A stretch of DNA of 64,000 bases, taken from Planctomycetota bacterium (lineage in GTDB: Bacteria > Planctomycetota > UBA1135 > GCA-002686595). The stretch spans positions 1 through 64,000 of the forward strand of contig PKCK01000029.1 in NCBI GenBank assembly GCA_002862085.1, given 5' to 3'. The notes below the pieces were generated by a model. It was not told the DNA's origin. It saw only the letters and a list, made by a program, of their open reading frames with translations, and did no database searches. The translations under genes and the position numbers were made by a program. Shown piece after piece: positions 1 through 7,733 of the stretch (positions are counted from its first letter, which is position 1; each line of letters opens with the position of its first letter).

Positions 1-2226
1 GGGAAGGGTGAGGTCGACGAGCAGTTCCTGGCCCCCGTCGAAGGCGCGCAGCCTCGGGGTCTGACCGGCGAGCGTCACGGTCACGCGGCCGCTCCTGTGA
101 CCGCCGCCCTCGAGGGCCTCGACCTCGCCGGCGAGGGCGCGGAAGGTGACCTCCGTGGGCGTGTCCGTCTCGAGGGTCAGGGTGCGAACGAGTCGCGCGC
201 GGCCGCCCTGGTCGGCGGGCTGCACCTCGGGCACCGCGCGGTCGCTGACCTCGACGTCGCCCAGGGAGTAGCGCAGCGTCGGCACGCCGTCCGCCGCGAG
301 CCGGTACCCGCGGAAGCGGTAGCCGTACTGGCGGGGGTAGGTCGGGTCGGGGTTGACCGGCTCCTCCTCCGTCTTGACGGGCCTCAGGGGCCATGATCGG
401 TCGCTCTCGACGCCCATCAGGAAAGCGACGTCGCGCGCGAGCTCCGCCGCGCGCGCGCGCGGGTTGAAGTCGCCCGCGCCCTGCCCGTTCCAGTTGACCG
501 ACACGAAGTCCCCGCGCCACAGGGCGGCGAGCGCGCCGTTGTTCGCGTCGAAGGCGTAGTGCAGCCCCTCCGGGAAGCCCACGGCCACGCCGCGGAAGCC
601 GGCCACCCGGCTGCGGCCGCGGTAGACCCGCGGCGCGCCCTCCACGTCGACGTCCCAGCGCGGCTGGTCGATCCCGCGGGGGTTCGGCGCGCTGCGGCCG
701 AGGGTGAGGAAGTGCCAGATCGCGCCGATCTGCGCGTCGGTGTCGCCGCCCAGGGTCTCGTCGTCGACGGCCACGCCGCCCGGCCAGGACTCGGGCATGA
801 CGACGCCGGGGAGGAGCGACTGCGGCGCGATCAGGAAGTCACGGAACCACCGCTCGCGCAGCCGATCGGGTGACGTGATGAGGTCGAGGCCCTGGAAGCT
901 CGGACCGCGCTTGGCGTTGAAGCAGTGGCACGACACGCACCCCAGACGCGTCGTCCCCAGGAGCAGGCGCGCGGCGTCACGGGACTCCCTCTCGGTCTCG
1001 CCCGAAGGCTTCGGGAACACCAACGGCTCCTCGGTCGCGTCCACCTCCTCGAGGAGCGCAGGCAGGTGGGCGACGTTGTCGGCGCCGAACACCGGCATGC
1101 GCGTGCGCATGTAGGGCCGCACCGAGGCGCCGTCGTGGAGGACGTTCTCGAGCCAGGTCCGTCGCAGCTTGCCGCCGACACCGTCGAGGTGGGGCGGCCG
1201 GCGCGCGTTGTCGCCGAGCTCGGGCTCGTCGGAGACCAGGTACCCGTCGAGCTCCGCCGGCACGCCCCCGCGCCCGTCGCGCTCGTGGCACGCGGTGCAG
1301 CGGAAGGCCTCGAGGGTGTGGTCGACGCGTTCCGCAGGCGCGACCGGCTCGTCGAGCGCCGCGATGGACGCGCGGATCGCCCTGCGCTCCGCGTCCGTGC
1401 GCCCGTAGGCCGGCGCCCCCGCCGACGGCGCGTCACCCGCGCAGCCGTCGACGCCCGAACGGAACGGGACGTCCGCTGCCGGCGGCGCCTCCCCGGCGGC
1501 CGGGCCATGACAGCTCGCGCAGCGCAGCTCGCCGAAGAGCTCGCGGCCTGCCGCGATCCGCTCCGGCGTGGAAGCCGTGGGACGAGGCGAGAGGCTCTTC
1601 CCCACCTGGTCGCCCGGCACCAGGTACGACGCGAGATCTCCGGCCTCGGCGCGCGTGAGGTGCATCTCGGGCATCAGCCCCGCGGGTCTGTGGGCCAGCG
1701 GGTCGTGCAGGAACGCCGCGAGGCCGCGCATCGTGTACTTGGCAGCCACGTGGTCGAGCACATGCCCGCCCGCCGGCATCGGACCCAAGGTCCCGGTCAC
1801 CGCGTCCGGCACACGCGGCCCGTGGCACTGGACGCAGCCGACCTCGTGGTAGAGGCGCTCACCGCGCTTCCAGTCGCCCTCGGTGTCGAAGCCGTCCGCG
1901 GCAGGCGCGAGCGAGCGGACGTAGGCCGCGAGGGACGCGGCGGCGTCCAGACGCTCGGCGCGCGAGCGACCCGCGAGCACGTCGGGCATGCGCGTGTCCA
2001 GGTGCATCTTCCGCGGGGAGACGAGGAACGCCTCGAGGAAGCCAGGGTGCGTGCGCGCGGCGGAGAGCGTCAGGTTCGGCGCAGCGCGCTCGCCTGCTCG
2101 CGCGAGGTCGCCGTGGCAGGCGGCGCAGCCGAGGCGCGCCAGGAGCTCACGGCCGGACTGTCCACTGGCCTCGCCCGCCGTCGTGGCGATCGAGGCGACG
2201 AGGAGGAGGGCTGAGCGAAGCTGCAT
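1..2226 (-). CDS. Multiheme c-type cytochrome, secreted (C-terminus beyond the left edge)
   Basis: This frame is open from an ATG at 2226 to the left edge (742 codons) and is missing from the ORF track because it has no stop in the window. It begins with a short signal peptide (MQLRSALLLVASIATTAGEA). It carries five heme c motifs in frame: CAACH near the N-terminus, then CVQCH, CASCH, CTACH and CVSCH. The last is followed by a globular part with the motif PVNPDPTYPRQYGYRFRGY and a beta-rich tail. Repeated text of the type 'RMPD..L' and 'MPEMHLT' is typical of tandem class I cytochrome domains with Met axial ligands. It is probably a periplasmic electron carrier of the large planctomycete/verrucomicrobial cytochrome families, possibly with a DUF6797-like C-terminal domain, but that assignment is from memory. 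Partner enzymes are unknown. Confidence 0.85.
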   Translation of the reverse strand, partial: MQLRSALLLVASIATTAGEASGQSGRELLARLGCAACHGDLARAGERAAPNLTLSAARTHPGFLEAFLVSPRKMHLDTRMPDVLAGRSRAERLDAAASLAAYVRSLAPAADGFDTEGDWKRGERLYHEVGCVQCHGPRVPDAVTGTLGPMPAGGHVLDHVAAKYTMRGLAAFLHDPLAHRPAGLMPEMHLTRAEAGDLASYLVPGDQVGKSLSPRPTASTPERIAAGRELFGELRCASCHGPAAGEAPPAADVPFRSGVDGCAGDAPSAGAPAYGRTDAERRAIRASIAALDEPVAPAERVDHTLEAFRCTACHERDGRGGVPAELDGYLVSDEPELGDNARRPPHLDGVGGKLRRTWLENVLHDGASVRPYMRTRMPVFGADNVAHLPALLEEVDATEEPLVFPKPSGETERESRDAARLLLGTTRLGCVSCHCFNAKRGPSFQGLDLITSPDRLRERWFRDFLIAPQSLLPGVVMPESWPGGVAVDDETLGGDTDAQIGAIWHFLTLGRSAPNPRGIDQPRWDVDVEGAPRVYRGRSRVAGFRGVAVGFPEGLHYAFDANNGALAALWRGDFVSVNWNGQGAGDFNPRARAAELARDVAFLMGVESDRSWPLRPVKTEEEPVNPDPTYPRQYGYRFRGYRLAADGVPTLRYSLGDVEVSDRAVPEVQPADQGGRARLVRTLTLETDTPTEVTFRALAGEVEALEGGGHRSGRVTVTLAGQTPRLRAFDGGQELLVDLTLP

Positions 2227-2397
2227 CGGGAACGAGCATAGGGCCCCTCCGGGGTCCCGCCACGGGCGCTCAGGGCCCTGGAAGCTGGATGAAGGAACGC
2301 GTGGCGGTCCGGGCATGGGTGTCGGATCGGCCTCGCGCGTTATTTTCAACGCCCCCTTCCCTGCCCCGGTCCCCTGCTCCGAAACGGACGATCTCCC

Positions 2398-3921
2398 ATG
2401 ACCGAGAACGACGGCGTCGCCCACGAAGGCGACAAGAAGCTCTTCTTCGCGTGCTTCATCGCGCTCATCGCCACCGCCTTCGGCTTCATCATCCGCGCGC
2501 TGGTGATCGACGACTGGGCGGCCGAGTTCAACCTCACCGAGACCGAGAAGGGCGAGATCATCGGCGTCGGCCTCTGGCCGTTCGCCATCAGCATCGTCCT
2601 CTTCAGCCTGATCATCGACCGGATCGGCTACGGGCGCGCGATGGTGTTCGCCTTCGCCTGCCACGTGATCTCCGCGATCGTCACGATCCGGGCGCAGGGC
2701 TACTGGGATCTGTGGATCGGCAACTTCATCGTCGCCCTGGGCAACGGCACCGTCGAGGCCGTGATCAACCCGGTCGTCGCGACGATGTTCGTGAAGAACA
2801 AGACCAAGTGGCTGAACATCCTCCACGCTGGCTGGCCCGGGGGCCTGGTGCTCGGCGGCCTGCTGACGATCGCCCTCGGCCAGGACGCGTCCTGGCAGAC
2901 CAAGGTCGCGCTGATCTTCATCCCGGTCATCGCCTACGCGATCCTGATGTTCGGCCGCCGTTTCCCCGTGAACGAGCGCGTCGCGGCCGGCGTCTCCTTC
3001 AAGGCCATGCTCTCCGAGGTCGGCCTCCTGGGCGCCCTCGTCATCAACTACCTGATGTTCGCCGAGGTCAGCAAGGTCTTCGAATGGAGCCCGGCCGTGA
3101 TGTGGTCGCTCATCGGGGTCTTCACCATCGGCTTCGGCGCCTACGTCGGGTCGATCGGCAACCTGCTCTTCGTCTTCCTGCTGCTGCTGATGCTCCCGCT
3201 CGCCACCACCGAGCTCGGCGTGGACAGCTGGATCACGGCCCTCATGGGGCCGGCGATGGAGGACATCGGGTACCAGGCGGGCTGGGTGCTCGTCTACACC
3301 TCCTTCGTGATGATGGTCCTGCGCTTCAACGCGGGCCCCATCGTCCATCGCATCTCTCCCCTGGGCCTCCTCGCGGTGTCCTCGGTCATCGCCGGTCTCG
3401 GCCTCGTGACCCTCTCCACGGCGACGGGGGTCATGATCCTCGTGGCCGCCACCCTCTACGGGATCGGCAAGTCGTTCTTCTGGCCGACCATGCTCGGCGT
3501 CGTGGCCGAGCAGTTCCCGCGCGGCGGCGCGCTGACCCTCAACGCCACCGGCGGCGTCGGCATGCTCGGCGTCGGCGTGGTGGGCGCGGTCTTCCTCGGC
3601 GCGATCCAGGACAAGCAGGTCGCGGCCGACCTCGCCGCCTACGACGCGGCCAACAACACGGCCCTCGTCGAGAGCTACGTGACCCTCGACAAGAAGAGCG
3701 TCCTCGGCGAGATGACCGTCCTCGACCCCGAGGTCCGCGCGGCCGCGCCGGAGGCCGACCAGAAGACCATCGAGGAAGTGGAGGCCGGCGCGAAGAAGGC
3801 GGCCCTGCGCGCGACCGCCGTCTTCCCGGCGATCATGCTCGTCTGCTACCTGCTCCTGATGGTCTTCTTCCGCACGCGGGGCGGATACAAGCCGGTGGAG
3901 CTCGGCTCCGACGCGACCTGA
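2398..3921 (+). CDS. MFS transporter
   Basis: 507-residue integral membrane protein with the hydrophobic pattern and length of a 12-helix major facilitator. The first helix starts near residue 15 (FFACFIALIATAFGFIIRAL). The loop after helix 2 carries DRIGYGRAM, which resembles the MFS cytoplasmic signature D-R-x-G-R. A second copy of the fold starts near residue 300. The C-terminus has a soluble loop (about residues 400-470) before the last helix. A weak -10-like TATTTT lies at 2341, about 50 nt before the ATG. The convergent VOC and epimerase genes next door suggest a sugar or sugar-derivative substrate, but the sequence does not identify it. Confidence 0.85.
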   Translation: MTENDGVAHEGDKKLFFACFIALIATAFGFIIRALVIDDWAAEFNLTETEKGEIIGVGLWPFAISIVLFSLIIDRIGYGRAMVFAFACHVISAIVTIRAQGYWDLWIGNFIVALGNGTVEAVINPVVATMFVKNKTKWLNILHAGWPGGLVLGGLLTIALGQDASWQTKVALIFIPVIAYAILMFGRRFPVNERVAAGVSFKAMLSEVGLLGALVINYLMFAEVSKVFEWSPAVMWSLIGVFTIGFGAYVGSIGNLLFVFLLLLMLPLATTELGVDSWITALMGPAMEDIGYQAGWVLVYTSFVMMVLRFNAGPIVHRISPLGLLAVSSVIAGLGLVTLSTATGVMILVAATLYGIGKSFFWPTMLGVVAEQFPRGGALTLNATGGVGMLGVGVVGAVFLGAIQDKQVAADLAAYDAANNTALVESYVTLDKKSVLGEMTVLDPEVRAAAPEADQKTIEEVEAGAKKAALRATAVFPAIMLVCYLLLMVFFRTRGGYKPVELGSDAT

Positions 3922-3950
3922 CGCGCGCCGCGCAGGTCCGGAACGAAGGA

Positions 3951-3984
3951 GAGCGGCCCCGCGGTTCGAACCGCGGGGCCGCTC
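3951..3984. terminator. Perfect 34-nt palindrome between convergent genes
   Basis: GAGCGGCCCCGCGGTTC is followed directly by its exact reverse complement, giving a stem of about 15 bp with a TCGA loop. It lies 30 nt after the MFS stop and 24 nt before the VOC gene stop, so it can serve both strands. No U-tract follows, which is common for GC-rich hairpins, so termination efficiency is uncertain. Confidence 0.7.
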
Positions 3985-4007
3985 TCGTAGGCGCGATGAG
4001 TGCCGCG

Positions 4008-4487
4008 CTAGGCGGTGCGCGGCGTGTGGGTGCCCACGTCGGCGCCGGGCGGCAGGACGTAGATCCCGCGCTCGGGCTCCACGAGCTCGTCCTCGAAGAG
4101 CGCCGGGTCGATCCGGGCGCCGGGGCGGCTCGCGATCTCGATCAGGTTCCCGTGGGGGTCCCGGACGAACATCTGCATCTTCCCGTTGGGCAGCGCGCGC
4201 ACGAGGCCCCAGGGCTCCGTGTCGATGGCGCCAGCCGCCTTCGCGCGCGCGAAGACCCCCTCGAAGTCGGGGACCTCGAGGCAGAAGTGGCCGCGGTACG
4301 CACGCGCGTCCGCCAGCACGTTCATGTGGATCTGCTGGCGGTCGTTGATGCGGAAGAACTGCGAGGCCATCCCCTGCTCGGGCGTCGGGTCGAGGGCCAG
4401 CCCCAGCACGTCGCGGTAGAACGGGACGGCCGTCTCGAGGTCGTCCACGTTGACGTTGATGTGATGGATGTGCGCGTCGGCGTCCAT
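4008..4487 (-). CDS. VOC family (glyoxalase/dioxygenase fold) protein
   Basis: 159-residue cytoplasmic protein. It opens with the VOC signature IHHINVNVDDLETAVPFYRDVLGL and ends its core with FVRDPHGNLIEIASRPG. His at the start (HHINV) and Glu in NLIEI are at the usual metal-ligand positions, and HFCLEV supplies another candidate ligand. It covers roughly one betaalphabetabetabeta pair repeat, so a dimer or single-chain pair is expected. It starts 10 nt after the stop of the upstream epimerase gene and is almost certainly co-transcribed with it. The substrate is unknown; lyase, isomerase or dioxygenase activity are all possible in this superfamily. Confidence 0.8.
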   Translation of the reverse strand: MDADAHIHHINVNVDDLETAVPFYRDVLGLALDPTPEQGMASQFFRINDRQQIHMNVLADARAYRGHFCLEVPDFEGVFARAKAAGAIDTEPWGLVRALPNGKMQMFVRDPHGNLIEIASRPGARIDPALFEDELVEPERGIYVLPPGADVGTHTPRTA

Positions 4488-4497
4488 GGCGCTTGGC

Positions 4498-5385
4498 TCA
4501 GCGGATGAGCGGCAGGAGCGTCTCCGAGGCCGTCTCGTAGAGCATCGTGTAGTACTCCTCGGAGAGCAGGCTCGAGCCGTGGTCCTCGATGAACTTGAGC
4601 TGCTCGGGGGAGATGTCGACCGGGTTCTGCTCGACCTGGTTCGTCCAGGGCGAGACCGGAGTGCGGTCGATGGGCGCGACGGCCTCCATGGTGAGGGCGC
4701 CGTCGTAGCCGATGTCCTTCAGCGTCTCGACGAAGGCCTTCCAGTCCACCGAGCCCATGCCGGGCGCGAGGCGGTTGTTCTCGGCGACGTGCACGTCCAC
4801 CAGGCGCGACTTCGACGCGCGCAGGGCCGCGTGCATGTCCTTCTCCTCGATGTTCATGTGGAACACGTCGAGGCAAACGCCGCAGTTGGGGCCGACCGCC
4901 TCGGCCAGGGCCATGGCCTGGTCCGCGCGGTTGAGGAAGTAGGTCTCGAAGCGGTTGAGCGGCTCGAGCGCCATGCGCACGCCGCGCTCCTCTGCCAGTT
5001 CGTAGACCTCCTGGAGGCCGGCGACCACCCAGCCCCACTCCTCGTCGGGGGTCGCGTCGGGGTTCACCTTGCCGACCGTCGCGGGAACGATCGTGAGCTC
5101 GGTGCCCTCCAGCTGGTGGACCATCTCGACCAGCGACTTGAAGTAGTCGACGGTCGCGGCGCGCTGCGCGGGATCCTTCGCGGCGAGGTTGCGATCACCG
5201 AGCGTGAGGGTGACCGCCCCCCAGCAGCGGATCCCGTACTCCTTCAGCAGCGGCAGACACTCGCTCGGCTTGTACTGATCCGGCTCGCCGCTGATCTCGA
5301 TGCTCTCGAATCCGAGACGCTTGATGCGCTTCAACGTGACCTCGAGGGGCTCCGCGCGCATCCAGTTGTGGGTCGACAGGTGCAT
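4498..5385 (-). CDS. Sugar phosphate isomerase/epimerase family protein (TIM barrel, xylose-isomerase-like)
   Basis: 295 residues, the usual length for the AP-endonuclease-2/xylose isomerase-like TIM barrel. The segment ALEPLNRFETYFLN resembles the D-psicose/D-tagatose 3-epimerase metal-site strand with its catalytic Glu. CLDVFHMNIEE gives the Asp/His ligands, VHVAENNR a further His, and TMEAV the second catalytic Glu. No signal peptide is present. It is upstream of the VOC gene in one transcript and divergent from the mandelate-racemase-type gene across 237 bp. Epimerisation or isomerisation of a keto-sugar is the best guess; the substrate cannot be read from sequence. Confidence 0.82.
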   Translation of the reverse strand: MHLSTHNWMRAEPLEVTLKRIKRLGFESIEISGEPDQYKPSECLPLLKEYGIRCWGAVTLTLGDRNLAAKDPAQRAATVDYFKSLVEMVHQLEGTELTIVPATVGKVNPDATPDEEWGWVVAGLQEVYELAEERGVRMALEPLNRFETYFLNRADQAMALAEAVGPNCGVCLDVFHMNIEEKDMHAALRASKSRLVDVHVAENNRLAPGMGSVDWKAFVETLKDIGYDGALTMEAVAPIDRTPVSPWTNQVEQNPVDISPEQLKFIEDHGSSLLSEEYYTMLYETASETLLPLIR

Positions 5386-5622
5386 GGAGTCATCCTACGC
5401 CTTCCCGTCGGATCGGAGACCGCCGCCGCGCAGGACGCCCGTTCTGCGCGTCGCTCCGGAACCCCGGGAATGCGAACCCGACCGGGGGAGCGCGCCCCGG
5501 AACCCCTCGCGCGGATGCCGTCCCACGACGCAGCGGATAACCTCCATGCGCGCGGCCAGCATCGCCGTGCCCCCCCCCGACCCTCTCGCCGCGTCGTCGC
5601 GGCCCTGCTCCACAACCATCCG

Positions 5623-6789
5623 ATGGAGATCGCCGCCGTCGAGGCGCGCTGGCTGCGCGCGCCGATCCCAGAAGCGGGCCAGCACACCTCGGACTTCGGC
5701 CGCCTCCGCACCTTCGACGCGGTCCTCGTCACCGTGCGCACGAAGGACGGCGCCGAGGGCTTCGGCGAGGCCAAGGCAGCCGTGGGCTCCGCCGGCGACT
5801 GCGCGTCGCTGGTCACGACCGTCGAGCGCGAACTCGGGCCCGCGCTGATCGGACGGGATCCCCGGCGCATCACCGAGGCCTGGGAGCGCATGTACTGCGG
5901 CCAGCGCGGCGAGCTCGCCCTCGATCGCGGCCGCAGCTTCCCCGACGTCGCGCGCCGCGGCCCGCGGATCGCCGCGATCGGCGCCGTCGACACCGCGCTC
6001 TGGGACCTCGCGGGCCAGGCCCACCGCGTGCCCGTCGTCGAGCTCCTCGGCGGCGCTTGCCGGGACGCGATGCCCGCCTACGCGTCCGGCGGGTGGGGCG
6101 GCGTCGACCGCATCGGCGACGAGCTCGGGGCCTTCGTCGAGCGCGGCTTCCGCGCCGTGAAGATGCGCGTGGGTGCGATGGACCAGCACGTGGAGACGAG
6201 CGCGGTTCGCACCCTGGCTGCGCGCGCGGCCCTGGGCCCGGACGTCGAGCTGATGGTCGACTCCCACGGCACCTTCTCCCTCCCCGAGGCCAAGCGCTTC
6301 GCGCGGATGGTCGAGAGCGCCAACCTGCGCTGGTTCGAGGAGCCGACGCCCCTCGACGACGTCGAGGCGGCGGCAGAGCTGCGCTCCTCGACGGACATCC
6401 CCATCGCGGTCGGAGAGAGCCTCTCCACCCGCTTCGAGTTCCGCGACGTCCTCGAGCGTCGCGCCGCGGACGTGCTTCAACCCGACGTCGCGCTCGTCGG
6501 CGGGATCACCGAGGCGCGCCGGGTCGCCGCCCTCGCGGAGACGGCCCAGGTCGAGCTCGCGCCGCACCTGTGGGGCTCGGCCGTGTCCTACCTGGCCGGA
6601 CTGCACGTCGCCTTCGCCAGCCCGGCCGCCCGCATCCTCGAGGTCTCCCTGGGCGCCAACCCCCTCCTGCGCGAACTGCCGGAGTGGCCTCCGACGGTGG
6701 AGGACGGACAGGTGAAGGTCCCCGAGGGCCCGGGTCTCGGCTTCCGCCCACGCGCGGAGCTGGTCGACGAGTGGACGGTCCCGCTGTGA
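5623..6789 (+). CDS. Mandelate racemase/muconate lactonizing enzyme family protein (enolase superfamily dehydratase)
   Basis: 388 residues from the ATG at 5623. The track ORF runs upstream to 4468 only as open frame over the opposite-strand genes. The protein has an N-terminal capping domain (MEIAAVEARWLRAPI) and then the barrel: KMRV as the KxK-like second strand, metal ligands Asp (MVDSHG), Glu (WFEEPTP) and Glu (AVGESL), and a terminal His in APHLWG. This pattern fits the mandelate racemase subgroup, many of which dehydrate acid sugars to 2-keto-3-deoxy acids. The next gene overlaps it by a GTGA junction, so the products are translationally coupled. A sugar-acid dehydratase role is an inference from this context. 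Confidence 0.85.
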   Translation: MEIAAVEARWLRAPIPEAGQHTSDFGRLRTFDAVLVTVRTKDGAEGFGEAKAAVGSAGDCASLVTTVERELGPALIGRDPRRITEAWERMYCGQRGELALDRGRSFPDVARRGPRIAAIGAVDTALWDLAGQAHRVPVVELLGGACRDAMPAYASGGWGGVDRIGDELGAFVERGFRAVKMRVGAMDQHVETSAVRTLAARAALGPDVELMVDSHGTFSLPEAKRFARMVESANLRWFEEPTPLDDVEAAAELRSSTDIPIAVGESLSTRFEFRDVLERRAADVLQPDVALVGGITEARRVAALAETAQVELAPHLWGSAVSYLAGLHVAFASPAARILEVSLGANPLLRELPEWPPTVEDGQVKVPEGPGLGFRPRAELVDEWTVPL

Positions 6790-7724
6790 CCGGCCCGCGC
6801 GTCCTGCTCCTCGAGTCCGTCCACCCCGACGCGCACGCCGAGCTCTCCGCGAGCGCGGACACCTGCCTGGCCCCCTCGCCCGACGCCGACCTCCCCGGCC
6901 TCGAGGACGTCCGCGCGATCATCACCCGCGGCCGCGGGCGCGCGAACGACGCGCTGTTCGCACGCTGTCCGGCGCTCGAGGTCGTCGCGCGCGCGGGCGT
7001 CGGACTCGACAACGTCGATCTCGAGGCAGCTGCCCGACGCGGCGTGGCGGTGCTCAACGTCCCCGACGCGCTCACCGAGACCGTCGCCGAGCACGCCCTC
7101 ACTCTCGCCCTCGCGGCGCGCCGCCAGGTCGTCATGAGCGCGAACGACGCGCGCGGAGGCCGCTGGGAGGAGCGCGCGAGCTACTCCGGCGAGATGATCG
7201 CGGGCACGCGCACCACCGTCGTCGGTCTCGGCGCCATCGGCGCGCGCGCCGCCGCGCTCCTGCGCGCCATCGGCGCGGAGGTGACGACCTGGAGCCGCAC
7301 CCACCGCGAGGACGCGGGGTTCGAACCCGATCTCGCTCGCGCCCTCGACGGTGCGGACGTCGTCTCCCTGCACGTTGCCCTCACCGACGAGACCCGCGGC
7401 CTGCTCGACGCTCCGCTCCTCCAGCGACTCGCTCCTGGCGCGACGATCGTGAACACCGCTCGTCCCGCCGTGGTGCGCCAGGCCGATGTGCTCGCGGCCC
7501 TCGAGTCGGGCCGCGTCGGCGCCTACGCGGTGGACGGCTTCGAGCCCGAGCCGCCCGATCCCGCCGATCCGCTGCTCGCACATCCGGGGGTGATCGTGAC
7601 CCCCCACGTCGCCGCCCTCACGCGCACGACGTACCGCGACCTCTGCCTCGCGACCGTCCGCGGAGTGCTCGCCGTGCTCGGCGGCGAAGAGCCCTCCGGC
7701 GGCGCGCAGCGCGTCCGGAGCTGA
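6786..7724 (+). CDS. D-isomer-specific 2-hydroxyacid dehydrogenase
   Basis: 312 residues, starting at a GTG inside the stop of the preceding gene (GTGA overlap); the track start at 6057 is only an open-frame extension. The catalytic domain contains ARAGVGLDNVD. The NAD-binding Rossmann motif is VGLGAIGA at about residues 143-150. The catalytic Arg lies in NTARPAVV and the catalytic His in TPHVAAL. The Gly that normally follows the Arg (TARGG) is Pro here. Members reduce 2-keto acids or oxidise D-2-hydroxyacids with NAD(P)H. Coupling to the upstream dehydratase suggests reduction or oxidation of its keto-acid product, but this is not proven. Confidence 0.87.
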   Translation: MTGPRVLLLESVHPDAHAELSASADTCLAPSPDADLPGLEDVRAIITRGRGRANDALFARCPALEVVARAGVGLDNVDLEAAARRGVAVLNVPDALTETVAEHALTLALAARRQVVMSANDARGGRWEERASYSGEMIAGTRTTVVGLGAIGARAAALLRAIGAEVTTWSRTHREDAGFEPDLARALDGADVVSLHVALTDETRGLLDAPLLQRLAPGATIVNTARPAVVRQADVLAALESGRVGAYAVDGFEPEPPDPADPLLAHPGVIVTPHVAALTRTTYRDLCLATVRGVLAVLGGEEPSGGAQRVRS

Positions 7725-7733
7725 ACTCCAGGG

